Shown here: piece after piece, positions 32,618-40,282 of the stretch
Layout: each line of letters begins with the position of its first letter
Numbering within the stretch: position 1 is the stretch's first letter
DNA from: a virus
IMG/VR virus record: IMGVR_UViG_3300025671_000152
Span: 1 to 41,465 of that record
DNA length: 41,465 nt
Direction: 5' to 3' (one strand)
Position numbers and translations under genes: made by a program
The notes under the pieces: model-generated
What the model saw: the letters and a program-made list of their open reading frames with translations, nothing else
Databases searched by the model: none
Told to the model about the DNA's origin: nothing

Positions 32618-33550
32618 CTAATCAAATAAGCTGTCCAATGCGTCCTCTAATTCAGACAAGCTCTCCGGTGCCGCTTCCTGTTTCTTCGCCTCTGGCTCTG
32701 GCGCAGGTTCGGGCTTGGGTTCTGGCGTAATCGGCACCACGACCTCCGCAGGTTCTGCGGAGTTCGGCACCACAATCTCCGCAGGTTCTGCGGGAGGAGC
32801 GCCAATCTTGGGAGCACCCGTATCCGGCGAGGGTATGGCCGGTGCAGGCGTGTTGGGTGGGGGAATCAGCCGTACTGCGGCCTTCACATCGTCGCTCTGA
32901 GTGATCGAATCAATGGTAGGCAACGCCTTTTCCGGCAGAAAGTTCTTCATTTTGAAGGTAACGAGCGGGAAGCTGGCGTTATCGTCAAACCCTAGCTCGG
33001 TCACGACTTCTTCTGGCACCGCCCCGTAGTTCTGCAAGTGCTTGAAGTACTCCCGCAAAGGCTTCATCGCCGACACAGATAGCGTCAACTGGTAGACCTT
33101 CTTGGGGTCAGCCGCAGGGACAACAGCCAAATGCCGCTGGTCAGAACACAGCTTGCTCTTGGCGCCAGACGGATTGACCTTACTGCCTAACACGTTATTA
33201 GGACACAGCGCGCACGAGTCAGACACTGGGTCAGGGACTCCCGCGTTGGGTCTAACGCCGTCATCGCTAGAACACGATGGGCGTTGCTCGGTGCCGTCAT
33301 AGGCTTGAGAGTAAAAAACCTTACTAGTGTTGGGGTTAATTCCCACAATCACTACGTCTAAGGTGTTGCCTACAGGAGTCTCTACACCGGCCTCGACCAG
33401 CCGATACTTCGCGGCTTTAATAGAGATGCGGGGGAGAGACGCGCCCGATTCCGTTACTACTGCATCCAGAATGGACGAACGAGTGCCACTATCTCGACGC
33501 GCGGCCATGCGCGCGGCAATGTGGTCTGGTACTTGCATGGGACTAGTCAT
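32618..33550 (-). CDS. Zinc-binding ssDNA-binding-like protein
   Basis: 310 residues from the ATG at 33550, chosen because GGAG lies 9-10 bases upstream and the longer frame would overlap the neighbour. The core has beta strands (LDVVIVGINPNTSKVFYSQAYDG) and Cys93, Cys113-x2-Cys116, Cys135, a pattern suitable for zinc binding as in T4 gp32. From ~215 it is a long Pro/Ala/Glu linker (EPAEIVVP-type repeats), and it ends in an acidic tip (ESLSELEDALDSLFD), the feature by which phage single-strand binding proteins contact polymerase and helicase. Position between primase and helicase genes fits. Not identified to a family; another DNA-binding role is possible. Confidence 0.55.
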   Translation of the reverse strand: MTSPMQVPDHIAARMAARRDSGTRSSILDAVVTESGASLPRISIKAAKYRLVEAGVETPVGNTLDVVIVGINPNTSKVFYSQAYDGTEQRPSCSSDDGVRPNAGVPDPVSDSCALCPNNVLGSKVNPSGAKSKLCSDQRHLAVVPAADPKKVYQLTLSVSAMKPLREYFKHLQNYGAVPEEVVTELGFDDNASFPLVTFKMKNFLPEKALPTIDSITQSDDVKAAVRLIPPPNTPAPAIPSPDTGAPKIGAPPAEPAEIVVPNSAEPAEVVVPITPEPKPEPAPEPEAKKQEAAPESLSELEDALDSLFD

Positions 33551-33551
33551 A

Positions 33552-33941
33552 TCACTTACTCCGTTGTTCACGTACGTTAAAAACCATGTAACTACTAAAA
33601 TTGACGCCGGGAGGTGGTGCACCTTCCTCCTCTATAAACGCCTTCACCGCCGTTTTACTGGCGCGCTTCTCCAGCAAATCCCAAGCGTCTTCGCTTTTGA
33701 TATACTGAAAGAAACTCTCGGGTTCAGCTAGGGTGCACGTATGGTGGGTAGACCAGTACCCCGTCCCCAGCTGGGTCGGGATCGTCTTGAGTCCCGCCTC
33801 GTCAGCCTTCAGCGAAATCCACGCCTCCAGCTTTTTCATAACTTCTTTGCGTTTACCCACTTCGACCTTCGCGTTGCGATTTATCTCGTCGCACTCTTTG
33901 CGTAAGGTCAGGTATTTGTCGATGGCTTTTTCAAAGTCCAT
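33552..33941 (-). CDS. Conserved-looking early protein, unknown
   Basis: 129 residues; ATG preceded by AGGAGATAGTGAT. The N-terminal half is a charged helix (YLTLRKECDEINRNAKVEVGKRKEVMKKLEAWI), then GTGYWSTHHTCTLAEPESFFQYI and an SSYMVFNVREQ end. It looks like a small phage protein that binds DNA or a nuclease, but there is no diagnostic motif. One base separates it from the next gene's start, so it is co-translated with the ssDNA-binding-like protein. Confidence 0.65.
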   Translation of the reverse strand: MDFEKAIDKYLTLRKECDEINRNAKVEVGKRKEVMKKLEAWISLKADEAGLKTIPTQLGTGYWSTHHTCTLAEPESFFQYIKSEDAWDLLEKRASKTAVKAFIEEEGAPPPGVNFSSYMVFNVREQRSK

Positions 33942-33952
33942 ATCACTATCTC

Positions 33953-35503
33953 CTAATCATTAACACCACGCACCATACTAAGAAAGTCAGTCAAGACTTT
34001 CTGTTTATTTTTGAGCCGGTTATATAACTCAAACTCAAAATTAGTAGCACCCAGATGGTAAACAACAGTTTTACCTTCTGTATCTAATCGCCGTATTCTG
34101 GCGTTAGCCTGTTCGTACATCTCCAACGAGTATATAGGAGCGTACCATATAATACTGCTCGCTTTCGTAAGGGTCAGGCCATGAGCCGCCACCTTGGGGT
34201 GAGCCAAGAGTATTTGTATGTTGTCTGTGTGCTGAAACTTATAAAAAATATCATCACGTTCAGACTTCTTTACATCACCATTAACCATAGCTACATCTAA
34301 CTTCTTTTGTTGTAGTAGCTTGTACAACCGTTGTTGTACGCCGCGCAACGGAACAAAGACAATGCACTTGTCTCCGACCTCCGCGATAATGTCCTCTAAC
34401 ATAGCGATACGGCTGGAGTCATCGAACTCCACGTTCTCACCATCAGAGTTGTAAGCCACACCACAACACACTTGGAGTAGCTTCTGAAAAAGCACCGCCG
34501 CGTTAGCCGCCGATATGTCGGCTCCTGCAATGCAGGCTTCTTCCTGTAGCTCTTTATACGCCTCTGCCTGCACCTTAGTCAAGGCACATTCGCGGGGTAC
34601 GTAAACTGTATCAGGCAAATCTTTGCACTCGGCTAGGTCGAATCGTATCGACGGCTGTAGCACGGCTTTGCATACGGTTAGCGCTTCGGGCCTTGGTATC
34701 CACTTAAACTGAGACACCTTTTGCATGGTCAAGTCTTTGAACGCAGTAAAACTGCGAGGCAGGGACTTGCTGTTGACAAGTTTAGCCAAAGCCCACGCGT
34801 CCACAGGAGATTGCGCGATTGGCGTGCCGGTCAGCAACCATAGCCAAGGCGACACCTCGTTCACGTAGTTTGCAAACAGCTTGAAACGGCGAGAACTAGG
34901 CGTCTTGAGCGCGGTAGCCTCGTCGTACACCACAAGGTCAAAGTCCCTGAAGTTATCCGGCATCGTCGTAAAGCCATCGTGGTTGATGATAAAGAACTCG
35001 ACGCCCTTCTTCTCCAACAACTGCTCGCGCTTCTTCCTTGTGCCCGTTAGTATTTCAAAGCTGCGGTGCGGCAAATGTTGCATGATCTCCTTACCCCACA
35101 CAGGTTTGAGCGTAGACAATGGAGATATAATAAGCACTTTTTTAATAACATTAGTGGTTAGTAAATAGTCTGCCGCCCACAGCGTACTAATAGTCTTGCC
35201 CGTGCCCGGCGCGTTGAGACATAAACCACGCCTGTTTGCTACTAAGAAAGCAGCAGTTTGGCGCTGATGTTCCATCGCAGAGAATCGAGCAGGCCAGTCG
35301 TAGTAATTTAGGATAGGCGCAGGCACGTTTTTGATGCCCATGTTCCTGAGTACATGAGTTTCCTCGACGCCATGATTCAAAGCAATGTACTCGACGTTCT
35401 TCAGCTGAAAGACTTTGGCGTGCGGCACTACCTCTAGCAACCCTTCGTTGCCGGACTTGGGGAGCACGATCTTTTCTCTGTTGGGCACAACTATAGCGGT
35501 CAT
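33953..35503 (-). CDS. SNF2-like superfamily 2 helicase/translocase
   Basis: 516 residues; ATG overlapping the previous stop by 4 bases (ATGA). Walker A APGTGKT at 98-104, Walker B YDEAT (Asp194-Glu195), LLTGTP (motif III), VNGDV (IV region), HPKVAAHGLTLTKAS (V) and QANARIRR (VI): the complete set of SNF2/RapA-like ATPase motifs, at the compact size common in phages. It probably translocates on double-stranded DNA to remodel or unwind it, working with the two nucleases encoded just upstream in the operon (DNA replication, recombination or repair). No extra domains. Confidence 0.88.
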   Translation of the reverse strand: MTAIVVPNREKIVLPKSGNEGLLEVVPHAKVFQLKNVEYIALNHGVEETHVLRNMGIKNVPAPILNYYDWPARFSAMEHQRQTAAFLVANRRGLCLNAPGTGKTISTLWAADYLLTTNVIKKVLIISPLSTLKPVWGKEIMQHLPHRSFEILTGTRKKREQLLEKKGVEFFIINHDGFTTMPDNFRDFDLVVYDEATALKTPSSRRFKLFANYVNEVSPWLWLLTGTPIAQSPVDAWALAKLVNSKSLPRSFTAFKDLTMQKVSQFKWIPRPEALTVCKAVLQPSIRFDLAECKDLPDTVYVPRECALTKVQAEAYKELQEEACIAGADISAANAAVLFQKLLQVCCGVAYNSDGENVEFDDSSRIAMLEDIIAEVGDKCIVFVPLRGVQQRLYKLLQQKKLDVAMVNGDVKKSERDDIFYKFQHTDNIQILLAHPKVAAHGLTLTKASSIIWYAPIYSLEMYEQANARIRRLDTEGKTVVYHLGATNFEFELYNRLKNKQKVLTDFLSMVRGVND

Positions 35504-35802
35504 ACGTCCGCGAGTCCTTTTATTACAGCCAGCGAAAGGCGTAAAGCGTCAAGGTTCTTTTCGTTGATAACAAAGTACAGCCCCTGCGCTTCGCGGATGC
35601 TGTTGCCTTGTTTTTTCTGCCAAGCCGACTCTTTGTTAGCTCCAAACTTGGTCTCAACACCGACGAACTTGCCGTTTATACACGCAACAAAGTCAGGTAT
35701 TCCTTTTACTCCATAACCTGTTTGTACCGGCATATACCACCACGCACCGAACTCGGTTAGTATTTTTTTGACCTCGGCTTTCACATCTTTTTCGTTCTTC
35801 AC
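35500..35802 (-). CDS. VRR-NUC nuclease
   Basis: 100 residues from a GTG at 35802; GGGAG lies 5-6 bases upstream and the start is 1 base after the previous stop, whereas the longer frame would overlap the preceding gene by 69 bases. Core: GVKGIPDFVACINGKFVGVETK, i.e. the G-x-PD...E-x-K signature of the VRR-NUC (PD-(D/E)XK) family, then a Gln-rich helix (WQKKQGNSIREAQG). Known VRR-NUC proteins act as structure-specific nucleases; small phage versions commonly accompany SNF2-like helicases. Overlaps the helicase start (ATGA), supporting a joint function. Confidence 0.82.
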   Translation of the reverse strand: MKNEKDVKAEVKKILTEFGAWWYMPVQTGYGVKGIPDFVACINGKFVGVETKFGANKESAWQKKQGNSIREAQGLYFVINEKNLDALRLSLAVIKGLADV

Positions 35803-35803
35803 G

Positions 35804-36463
35804 CTATCTCCCGTAAGGGCAAATGTCCCGCGCCGCGCACCACCGGCACAAACCGCTCGGCTTTGCCTCAAACACCCCTAAGTCTATGGTCTCCTGCGCG
35901 TAGTCGAACCTTTGCATCAGGTTGCGCCACATCGGATCAAACATAGACCGCTTGTACACCATATCTGTAACTTGGTCGAACTTGAGCCACACGAAGGCCG
36001 TCTTGACCGTCTTGACCTCGGGAAAGTGCAAGAACACCATACAGGCAAACAACTGCAACTGCGTAGGATTGTCTCGCACCTTGCCTGTTTTCCAGTCCAA
36101 ACAATATGCTGTATCTCCATCAACCACTAACACGTCAGCTATACCACGTAGCCATACGTCTTTTGCCATCCAATCACACGGCTCTAACTCTGGTGTTACA
36201 GCCATTTGGTACTCATACAGGTGTGTACCTTTCTTTTCTAGTAGCCTGTCTATCAGGCTTTTCCACTTTCTTGTCTCGCGAGTTAAATACTTTTCGTCTC
36301 GCGACTTTGCATACATTTCTAGCGCCTCGTGCACTCTAGTGCCGTAGGCCATCGCCTCTGATTCTACTACTTGTACATTCTTTGTTACGTATAAGTAGTC
36401 GAACTGTTGCGGACAATTTTCAAACGTGCTCAACCTGCTGTAAGACATTGGAAACTTGGACAT
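35804..36463 (-). CDS. Cas4/RecB-like PD-(D/E)XK nuclease with Fe-S cysteines
   Basis: 219 residues from the ATG at 36463; a TTG four codons upstream abuts the polymerase stop and has no better ribosome site. Motifs: Cys17 (SRLSTFENCPQQFDY), His45 (YGTRVHEALE), Asp110 (RGIADVLVVDG), Asp123-x-Lys125 (YCLDWKTGK), Gln135/Gln137 (TQLQLF), and Cys206-x2-Cys209-x5-Cys215 near the end. The four cysteines match the [4Fe-4S] site of Cas4/AddB-type nucleases. Predicted 5'-3' exonuclease on DNA ends, probably feeding replication/recombination with the helicase downstream. Not part of a CRISPR system here: no repeats or cas genes nearby. Confidence 0.85.
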   Translation of the reverse strand: MSKFPMSYSRLSTFENCPQQFDYLYVTKNVQVVESEAMAYGTRVHEALEMYAKSRDEKYLTRETRKWKSLIDRLLEKKGTHLYEYQMAVTPELEPCDWMAKDVWLRGIADVLVVDGDTAYCLDWKTGKVRDNPTQLQLFACMVFLHFPEVKTVKTAFVWLKFDQVTDMVYKRSMFDPMWRNLMQRFDYAQETIDLGVFEAKPSGLCRWCAARDICPYGR

Positions 36464-36475
36464 ACTCGACCCCAA

Positions 36476-38311
36476 TCATTTAGCGTCTCCGTACGTTCTG
36501 CCGACTTCTACCTCACAATCTAGGGGTATTGACCCCCTACACCACGGCGGAGCTTCGCGGAGACAAACTTGCATCCATTCTTTGCACTCGTCCACGCGTG
36601 CATCAGTGACCACACAAACAGCTTCGTCGTGTACACTGAGGGCCACAGGAAATCTCCTGTTTATGCGCGCAGTCTGCCACATGACAATATGCCGCGCGGC
36701 GTGTTGCGATATGTTTTCTACCACTTTTCCACCGTAAATCTTCTGCTTCTTACCCGCAGACCAATACTGCCAATCACCCGTGGCATCACGATGCAGGTCG
36801 TGGTACACAACCCCCACCGAGTTTGGCATTGAGAACCCGTTATGAGTCGTCAAAAACCAACCGTTTACATCAACTGACTGTAACACATCTCTGCGCTGAA
36901 TTGCAGGCAAAATCACATCATTGCAGTGCTTCCACAGCGCAACTACCTTGTCGTGCCGCGAGCGATACAACCAAACAATGCGCTCTGCTTCGGCCTCTGA
37001 GATAACTTGCCCCGCCATCACCCGCACCATTTCTTTAAAACGGGCCGCTCCAGCGCCATATTGGAGAGAAAGCATGGCTACTTTGCCCACCATGCGCTCT
37101 TTTTTATCGTCTTTAACGATATTGCGGTTATACATTTCAGATGCGAAGTCGCAGTACAAGTCTACGCCCGAGCGTATTTTGTCTACCACGTCTGTTTGTC
37201 CAGCCAATGACATCACTACTCGTAACTCGATATTACTAGAGTCGCCAACTACAACGGAATTACCCGGCGGCGCACCTACGCACTTGCGTATCTCTGCGCC
37301 TGTCCCGCGAGCAGGAATGTTCTGCCAATTCATTTTGTTGCCGCCGGACAGCCGGCCCGTAGTTTTAGCGCCCCAATGGTTTAAGTGTACGGGCAACGGG
37401 CCACGCCTTGCCGCTTCCATCAAACGTAGCGCGCGGGTTTCGTTGATCGTCGATTTGACACCAAGCCGCGCCGCTACAAGAGACTGTACGTCTGGGTTGG
37501 AGTGGTCTAAAAGGTCAGTCAGGTCGCGGTCGTTTTTTGCGAAGGCGTAGGTCTCTTTGCCCGTCCGCGCGGACATTTTCATGGGTGGGATTACGCCTAA
37601 GTTGCGTAGTGCTTCTGCAAACTTGGGGTTGGACATTAGCTCGTCGCGACCAATTTGCGCACGCTCTAACAGCGCGTCTTTGTCATCAAGCACGCTGTTA
37701 TGATAGTTGAGCAGGCGGTTGGCATCGCCTATAAGAGTCGGTTCGGTAAACATCCGCGTAGTCATGTCGATAAGATATAGCTCAAGAGCAGGTGTTGTCT
37801 CTAACAACTTAGAAGCAATGAGGCTACAAAGCGCGACGTCGTTGCAGCAGTATTCGGCGTAACGAGCGAGTCCTGCTTCAGTAAAGTCTGCCCTACGCAA
37901 GCCCATAGCGGTCTGCACCTCGGTGCCTTTCTGACCTAGCCCCATGTGTTCGGCTACTTTTGCAAGGGAGTGACGCGCTAGCCAAGGGAAGGCCATGCGA
38001 GATAAAGGTACGGTGTCCATCCACAGCTTAGGCTTGAGATCAAAAAGCTGAGTAGTGATGAAGCCGTCGAAGTGCGCGTTGTGTGCGCAGACAGCGGTGG
38101 ACGGCCAGTCGATGACGCCCTGCAAAAAGTGCTGGGTATCTGTAAAGGAGCCGCTAAACCAGATAGGTTCTTTGGATAAACTGGGTTTGACGGAGACGCC
38201 TACAACCTCAAACTGGCTAGACATACAGTACTCATCTGTTGTCAGTTTGCTAAGAGAAAAGTCGCGGTCGTAGTACGTCTCGTAATCAATCGTGGCGAAG
38301 TCAGCGATCAA
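36476..38311 (-). CDS. Family A DNA polymerase with 3'-5' exonuclease
   Basis: 611 residues from a TTG at 38311; GGAGG at 38320-38324 is 8 bases upstream and the start is 3 bases after the small gene's stop. Exonuclease: Asp9/Glu11 (DYET), Asp82 (NAHFD), Tyr154/Asp158 (YCCND). Polymerase: motif A Asp357 (GDSSNIELR), motif B Arg406...Lys410...Tyr418-Gly419 (RMVGKVAMLSLQYG), motif C His561-Asp562-Glu563 (SVHDEAV). It is the replicative polymerase; size resembles phage family A enzymes lacking the 5'-3' domain. The residue equivalent to E. coli Pol I Phe762 is Leu414. Next in the operon come the two nucleases and the helicase. Confidence 0.93.
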   Translation of the reverse strand: MIADFATIDYETYYDRDFSLSKLTTDEYCMSSQFEVVGVSVKPSLSKEPIWFSGSFTDTQHFLQGVIDWPSTAVCAHNAHFDGFITTQLFDLKPKLWMDTVPLSRMAFPWLARHSLAKVAEHMGLGQKGTEVQTAMGLRRADFTEAGLARYAEYCCNDVALCSLIASKLLETTPALELYLIDMTTRMFTEPTLIGDANRLLNYHNSVLDDKDALLERAQIGRDELMSNPKFAEALRNLGVIPPMKMSARTGKETYAFAKNDRDLTDLLDHSNPDVQSLVAARLGVKSTINETRALRLMEAARRGPLPVHLNHWGAKTTGRLSGGNKMNWQNIPARGTGAEIRKCVGAPPGNSVVVGDSSNIELRVVMSLAGQTDVVDKIRSGVDLYCDFASEMYNRNIVKDDKKERMVGKVAMLSLQYGAGAARFKEMVRVMAGQVISEAEAERIVWLYRSRHDKVVALWKHCNDVILPAIQRRDVLQSVDVNGWFLTTHNGFSMPNSVGVVYHDLHRDATGDWQYWSAGKKQKIYGGKVVENISQHAARHIVMWQTARINRRFPVALSVHDEAVCVVTDARVDECKEWMQVCLREAPPWCRGSIPLDCEVEVGRTYGDAK

Positions 38312-38314
38312 GCG

Positions 38315-38428
38315 CTAGCCCTCCACGATAGAGTAGATAGAGATAAGCGCGCATAACAGGAACAAGGCCGCTACGCCTTCGTGCCCCAATATATCGCGGA
38401 GTTTTTCGTAAATTTTGTCCCAATTCAT
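38315..38428 (-). CDS. 37-aa single-helix membrane protein
   Basis: Short gene found by eye: ATG at 38428 overlaps the previous stop (ATGA) with AGGGGCAGGC upstream, stop TAG at 38315. MNWDKIYEKLRDILGHEG is a charged amphipathic N-terminal part; GVAALFLLCALISIYSIV is one transmembrane helix, and VEG ends it. Too small for a normal holin; tiny phage membrane proteins may act as antiholin-like, host-modulating or membrane-anchoring factors. Placed directly before the polymerase gene, with which it shares translation coupling; the function is unknown. Confidence 0.6.
   Translation of the reverse strand: MNWDKIYEKLRDILGHEGVAALFLLCALISIYSIVEG
38320..38324 (-). promoter_or_regulatory. Shine-Dalgarno GGAGG that decides the polymerase TTG start
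   Basis: GGAGG (minus strand) lies 8 bases before the TTG at 38311, within the last codons of the 37-aa gene. The frame is closed just upstream by stops in the other genes, so no ATG alternative has comparable support. Confidence 0.7.
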
Positions 38429-38667
38429 TTGCCTGCCCCTATGAGTTGCGCCATTTTCATTTCGGCAAACTTCTGCACTGTAAGATCAGACTTAGCCGCC
38501 TCTGCCCAGATAGCGTCGATGTCAGCTATGGGCCAGTCGCTGAGATCAGCCACCTCGCTCATGCAGTCAATAATGTAGGCGCAGTACGCCTCCCCCGCGT
38601 TGCCTGCGGTAGCCGACCTAACCAGCCGGTCTAGCCGCAAGGGTATTTCTTTTTCTTTCTTAATCAC
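38425..38667 (-). CDS. Small early protein, unknown
   Basis: 80 residues from a GTG at 38667; AGGAG lies upstream (AGGAGAATAACA). Opens with a basic KKEKEIPLRLDRL and continues with helical segments (AYIIDCMSEVADLSDWPIADIDAIWAEAAKSD). No motif recognised. Overlaps the 37-aa membrane gene by 4 bases, suggesting the two are made together. Confidence 0.6.
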   Translation of the reverse strand: MIKKEKEIPLRLDRLVRSATAGNAGEAYCAYIIDCMSEVADLSDWPIADIDAIWAEAAKSDLTVQKFAEMKMAQLIGAGK

Positions 38668-38678
38668 TGTTATTCTCC

Positions 38679-38870
38679 TTAATACAAGTAAGGGTCAATG
38701 CGCTCAACCACTAGCGGTCTGTCGTGCTCCCGCAAGCGGCTTTCGCGCACATAAGTTAAGTTACTCAACACAAAAACTGGCTCTCGGTAATCCTTGGCTA
38801 TCGCCTCGGCGCAATGGAGCACTGCGACAATATGCTGTTGCTCGTCCCGCGTTACCTGCCAGTCACCCAT
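38679..38870 (-). CDS. Small early protein, unknown
   Basis: 63 residues from the ATG at 38870, chosen over a TTG nine bases upstream because GAGGGG is 9 bases away. Mixed polar sequence (HIVAVLHCAEAIAKDYREPVFVLSNLTYVR...). The start overlaps the end of the preceding gene by 8 bases. No motif recognised. Confidence 0.5.
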   Translation of the reverse strand: MGDWQVTRDEQQHIVAVLHCAEAIAKDYREPVFVLSNLTYVRESRLREHDRPLVVERIDPYLY

Positions 38871-39090
38871 AAGGCCCAACCCCTCGGGGAATACGCTTCG
38901 CCCAGTCAGAGTAGTAGCCGTCTAACAGCATTTTGTCCATAAACTCAAGATGCTTTTGCAACAAGTACCGCGCGCGCAGTAGCTCAAACGCCATTGCTTT
39001 TTGGTCGTCCGATGACAGCGACTTCCAGTCATACTTGTTAGCAATAAAGGCTTCTAGCCGTTCTTGAGGAACTGGCGCAAAGTCTTTCAT
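38863..39090 (-). CDS. Small helical early protein, unknown
   Basis: 75 residues; ATG overlapping the previous stop (ATGA). Helical, Lys/Glu/Leu-rich (LEAFIANKYDWKSLSSDDQKAMAFELLRARYLLQKHLEFMDKMLLDG) with an Arg-rich end. Resembles small phage regulators or inhibitors of host proteins in size and charge only; no family. Confidence 0.55.
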   Translation of the reverse strand: MKDFAPVPQERLEAFIANKYDWKSLSSDDQKAMAFELLRARYLLQKHLEFMDKMLLDGYYSDWAKRIPRGVGPYG

Positions 39091-39287
39091 GCGGCGTCCT
39101 CGCCGTATCCACTGTCGCCTTCCTCAAGCGTGATTAACTCCTCAAGCTCTGCTCGACAACAATCGCTGAACTGGTATTCAAACTTATGAACACCCTTCTC
39201 TCCCCAAAACTCGTATGGCTCTGCGTCTATTTCGTAGACAACGCCACACTCCTCTTTGCACTTACTGCATATCTGGGTCGTGTACAT
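39087..39287 (-). CDS. Small zinc-ribbon-like early protein
   Basis: 66 residues; ATG with GAGGA upstream. Cys7-x2-Cys10-x3-Cys14 (CSKCKEEC) and later Cys43-Cys44 (DCCRAELEE) suit zinc binding. The C-terminal half is acidic. The start lies 26 bases inside the dUTPase-like gene's end. Function unknown; zinc-ribbon proteins of this size often bind DNA or RNA polymerase. Confidence 0.55.
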   Translation of the reverse strand: MYTTQICSKCKEECGVVYEIDAEPYEFWGEKGVHKFEYQFSDCCRAELEELITLEEGDSGYGEDAA

Positions 39288-39711
39288 GATAATCGTCCTC
39301 TAAAAATAAGTTTATTTCTGGGATCGGCACTACCAAAAGTTGTGCGATTTCTGCACCGTGATACACGGTAAACGGTTTTCGTCCGTGGTTATGTAGGACT
39401 ACGCGCACCTCACCCGTAAAGGTGGGGCTTATCAGCGTGGGCGCATCCAAAACTGATACCGAATGTTTCTGAGATAGCCCCTTGCGGGACAGGATCATGC
39501 CGGAATAGCCCGTAGGGATGACTACCGACAAACCTGTTGTGACTAACTCGGTCTGCGTAGGAGATAAACGCAAGGGGTGCCCTAAGTCTGCACAAAGGGT
39601 CAGCCCTCGCGAAAAGTCTACTACCTCATCAGGTAAAGTTGCGGACGGCGAAAGCCTGCGCATCCTAAGCTGAACGGGACGTTTCCCTAAAACTGTCCTC
39701 GTTTCGGTCAT
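39262..39711 (-). CDS. dUTPase-fold protein with degenerate active site
   Basis: 149 residues; ATG with GGAG upstream. Aligns by eye to the trimeric dUTPase family: motif I RGLTLCADL (36-43; usual Asp of GxDL is Thr38), motif II GYSGMILSRKGLSQKH (68-83; RSG is RKG), motif III TLISPTFTGEV (92-102; the catalytic Asp of IDxDY is Ser95, Tyr is Phe98), motif IV AEIAQLLVVP (120-129). The C-terminal motif V (GGFGxTG) is absent. Known dUTPases hydrolyse dUTP to dUMP and PPi, but the loss of these residues suggests another role, perhaps regulatory binding. A dCTP deaminase origin is the main alternative. Confidence 0.65.
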   Translation of the reverse strand: MTETRTVLGKRPVQLRMRRLSPSATLPDEVVDFSRGLTLCADLGHPLRLSPTQTELVTTGLSVVIPTGYSGMILSRKGLSQKHSVSVLDAPTLISPTFTGEVRVVLHNHGRKPFTVYHGAEIAQLLVVPIPEINLFLEDDYHVHDPDMQ

Positions 39712-39714
39712 AGG

Positions 39715-39987
39715 TTACTCCACGCGCCAGATACGAACGCCCTCGGCGTGGTTGTCATACTCGCCTTGAGTGCCAGCGCGGACGATGAACCGGCGGTCGC
39801 CGTCCAGCTTACGCTTGGCCCACATGCACGCTCCCAACATGCGGTTACGAACCCTATCCATAGGCTCGTCGATGTTTTTAGCGACAAAGAAGGAGTCCCC
39901 GATCTGCATGTCCGCAAACGGGTACTTGGGGGTGCGCCCTCTGCTTGTCGCAGGGACGGGTACATTTGACTCTATTTTATACGTCAT
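39715..39987 (-). CDS. Conserved phage early protein, unknown
   Basis: 90 residues from the ATG at 39987, with GAGG 9 bases upstream; a GTG five codons further is less likely. Contains YPFADMQIGDSFFVAKN, then a basic helix (DRVRNRMLGACMWAKRKLDGDRRFIVRAG) and GVRIWRVE at the end. I associate this opening and closing pattern with small phage proteins that occur in many genomes, without known function. Basic middle helix suggests nucleic-acid contact. Confidence 0.6.
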   Translation of the reverse strand: MTYKIESNVPVPATSRGRTPKYPFADMQIGDSFFVAKNIDEPMDRVRNRMLGACMWAKRKLDGDRRFIVRAGTQGEYDNHAEGVRIWRVE

Positions 39988-40282
39988 CAGTAAATGCCTC
40001 ACTAGTTACAAGAACACAGACGGTCTCGCCGCCGTACATCACATCAAGCTCTACGCACTCGTCCGCTGAATAGCCAGAGGAACGCACTGCGGAGAACAAT
40101 TCACTCAAAGTCACGCTGAGTGAATTGACTATTATTACACCCCGTTGCGGGTCTACGTCAATAGCAACGCGATCTTTATTTATAGGCACCGTCACGTCAA
40201 TGCCCATTTTTGCGAACCCGTGGCACAGCCTAGACTCAATGCGTTTGAGCCTAGCTGTTACCTGTTTATCAGTGTTTGTCAT
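39977..40282 (-). CDS. Small early protein, unknown
   Basis: 101 residues; ATG at 40282 with only a weak GGA upstream. Basic helical N-terminus (KQVTARLKRIESRLCHGFAKMG) followed by a beta-rich, acidic C-terminal half (ELDVMYGGETVCVLVTSEAF). Overlaps both neighbours by 11-14 bases. No motif recognised. Confidence 0.55.
   Translation of the reverse strand: MTNTDKQVTARLKRIESRLCHGFAKMGIDVTVPINKDRVAIDVDPQRGVIIVNSLSVTLSELFSAVRSSGYSADECVELDVMYGGETVCVLVTSEAFTDDV

Noticed and set aside
35804-36463. Cas4 as part of a CRISPR adaptation system
   Set aside because: No Cas1/Cas2 or array nearby; the context is phage replication.
36456-37550. Plus-strand open frames opposite the polymerase
   Set aside because: The minus frame contains all polymerase motifs; the plus frames have none and lack ribosome sites.
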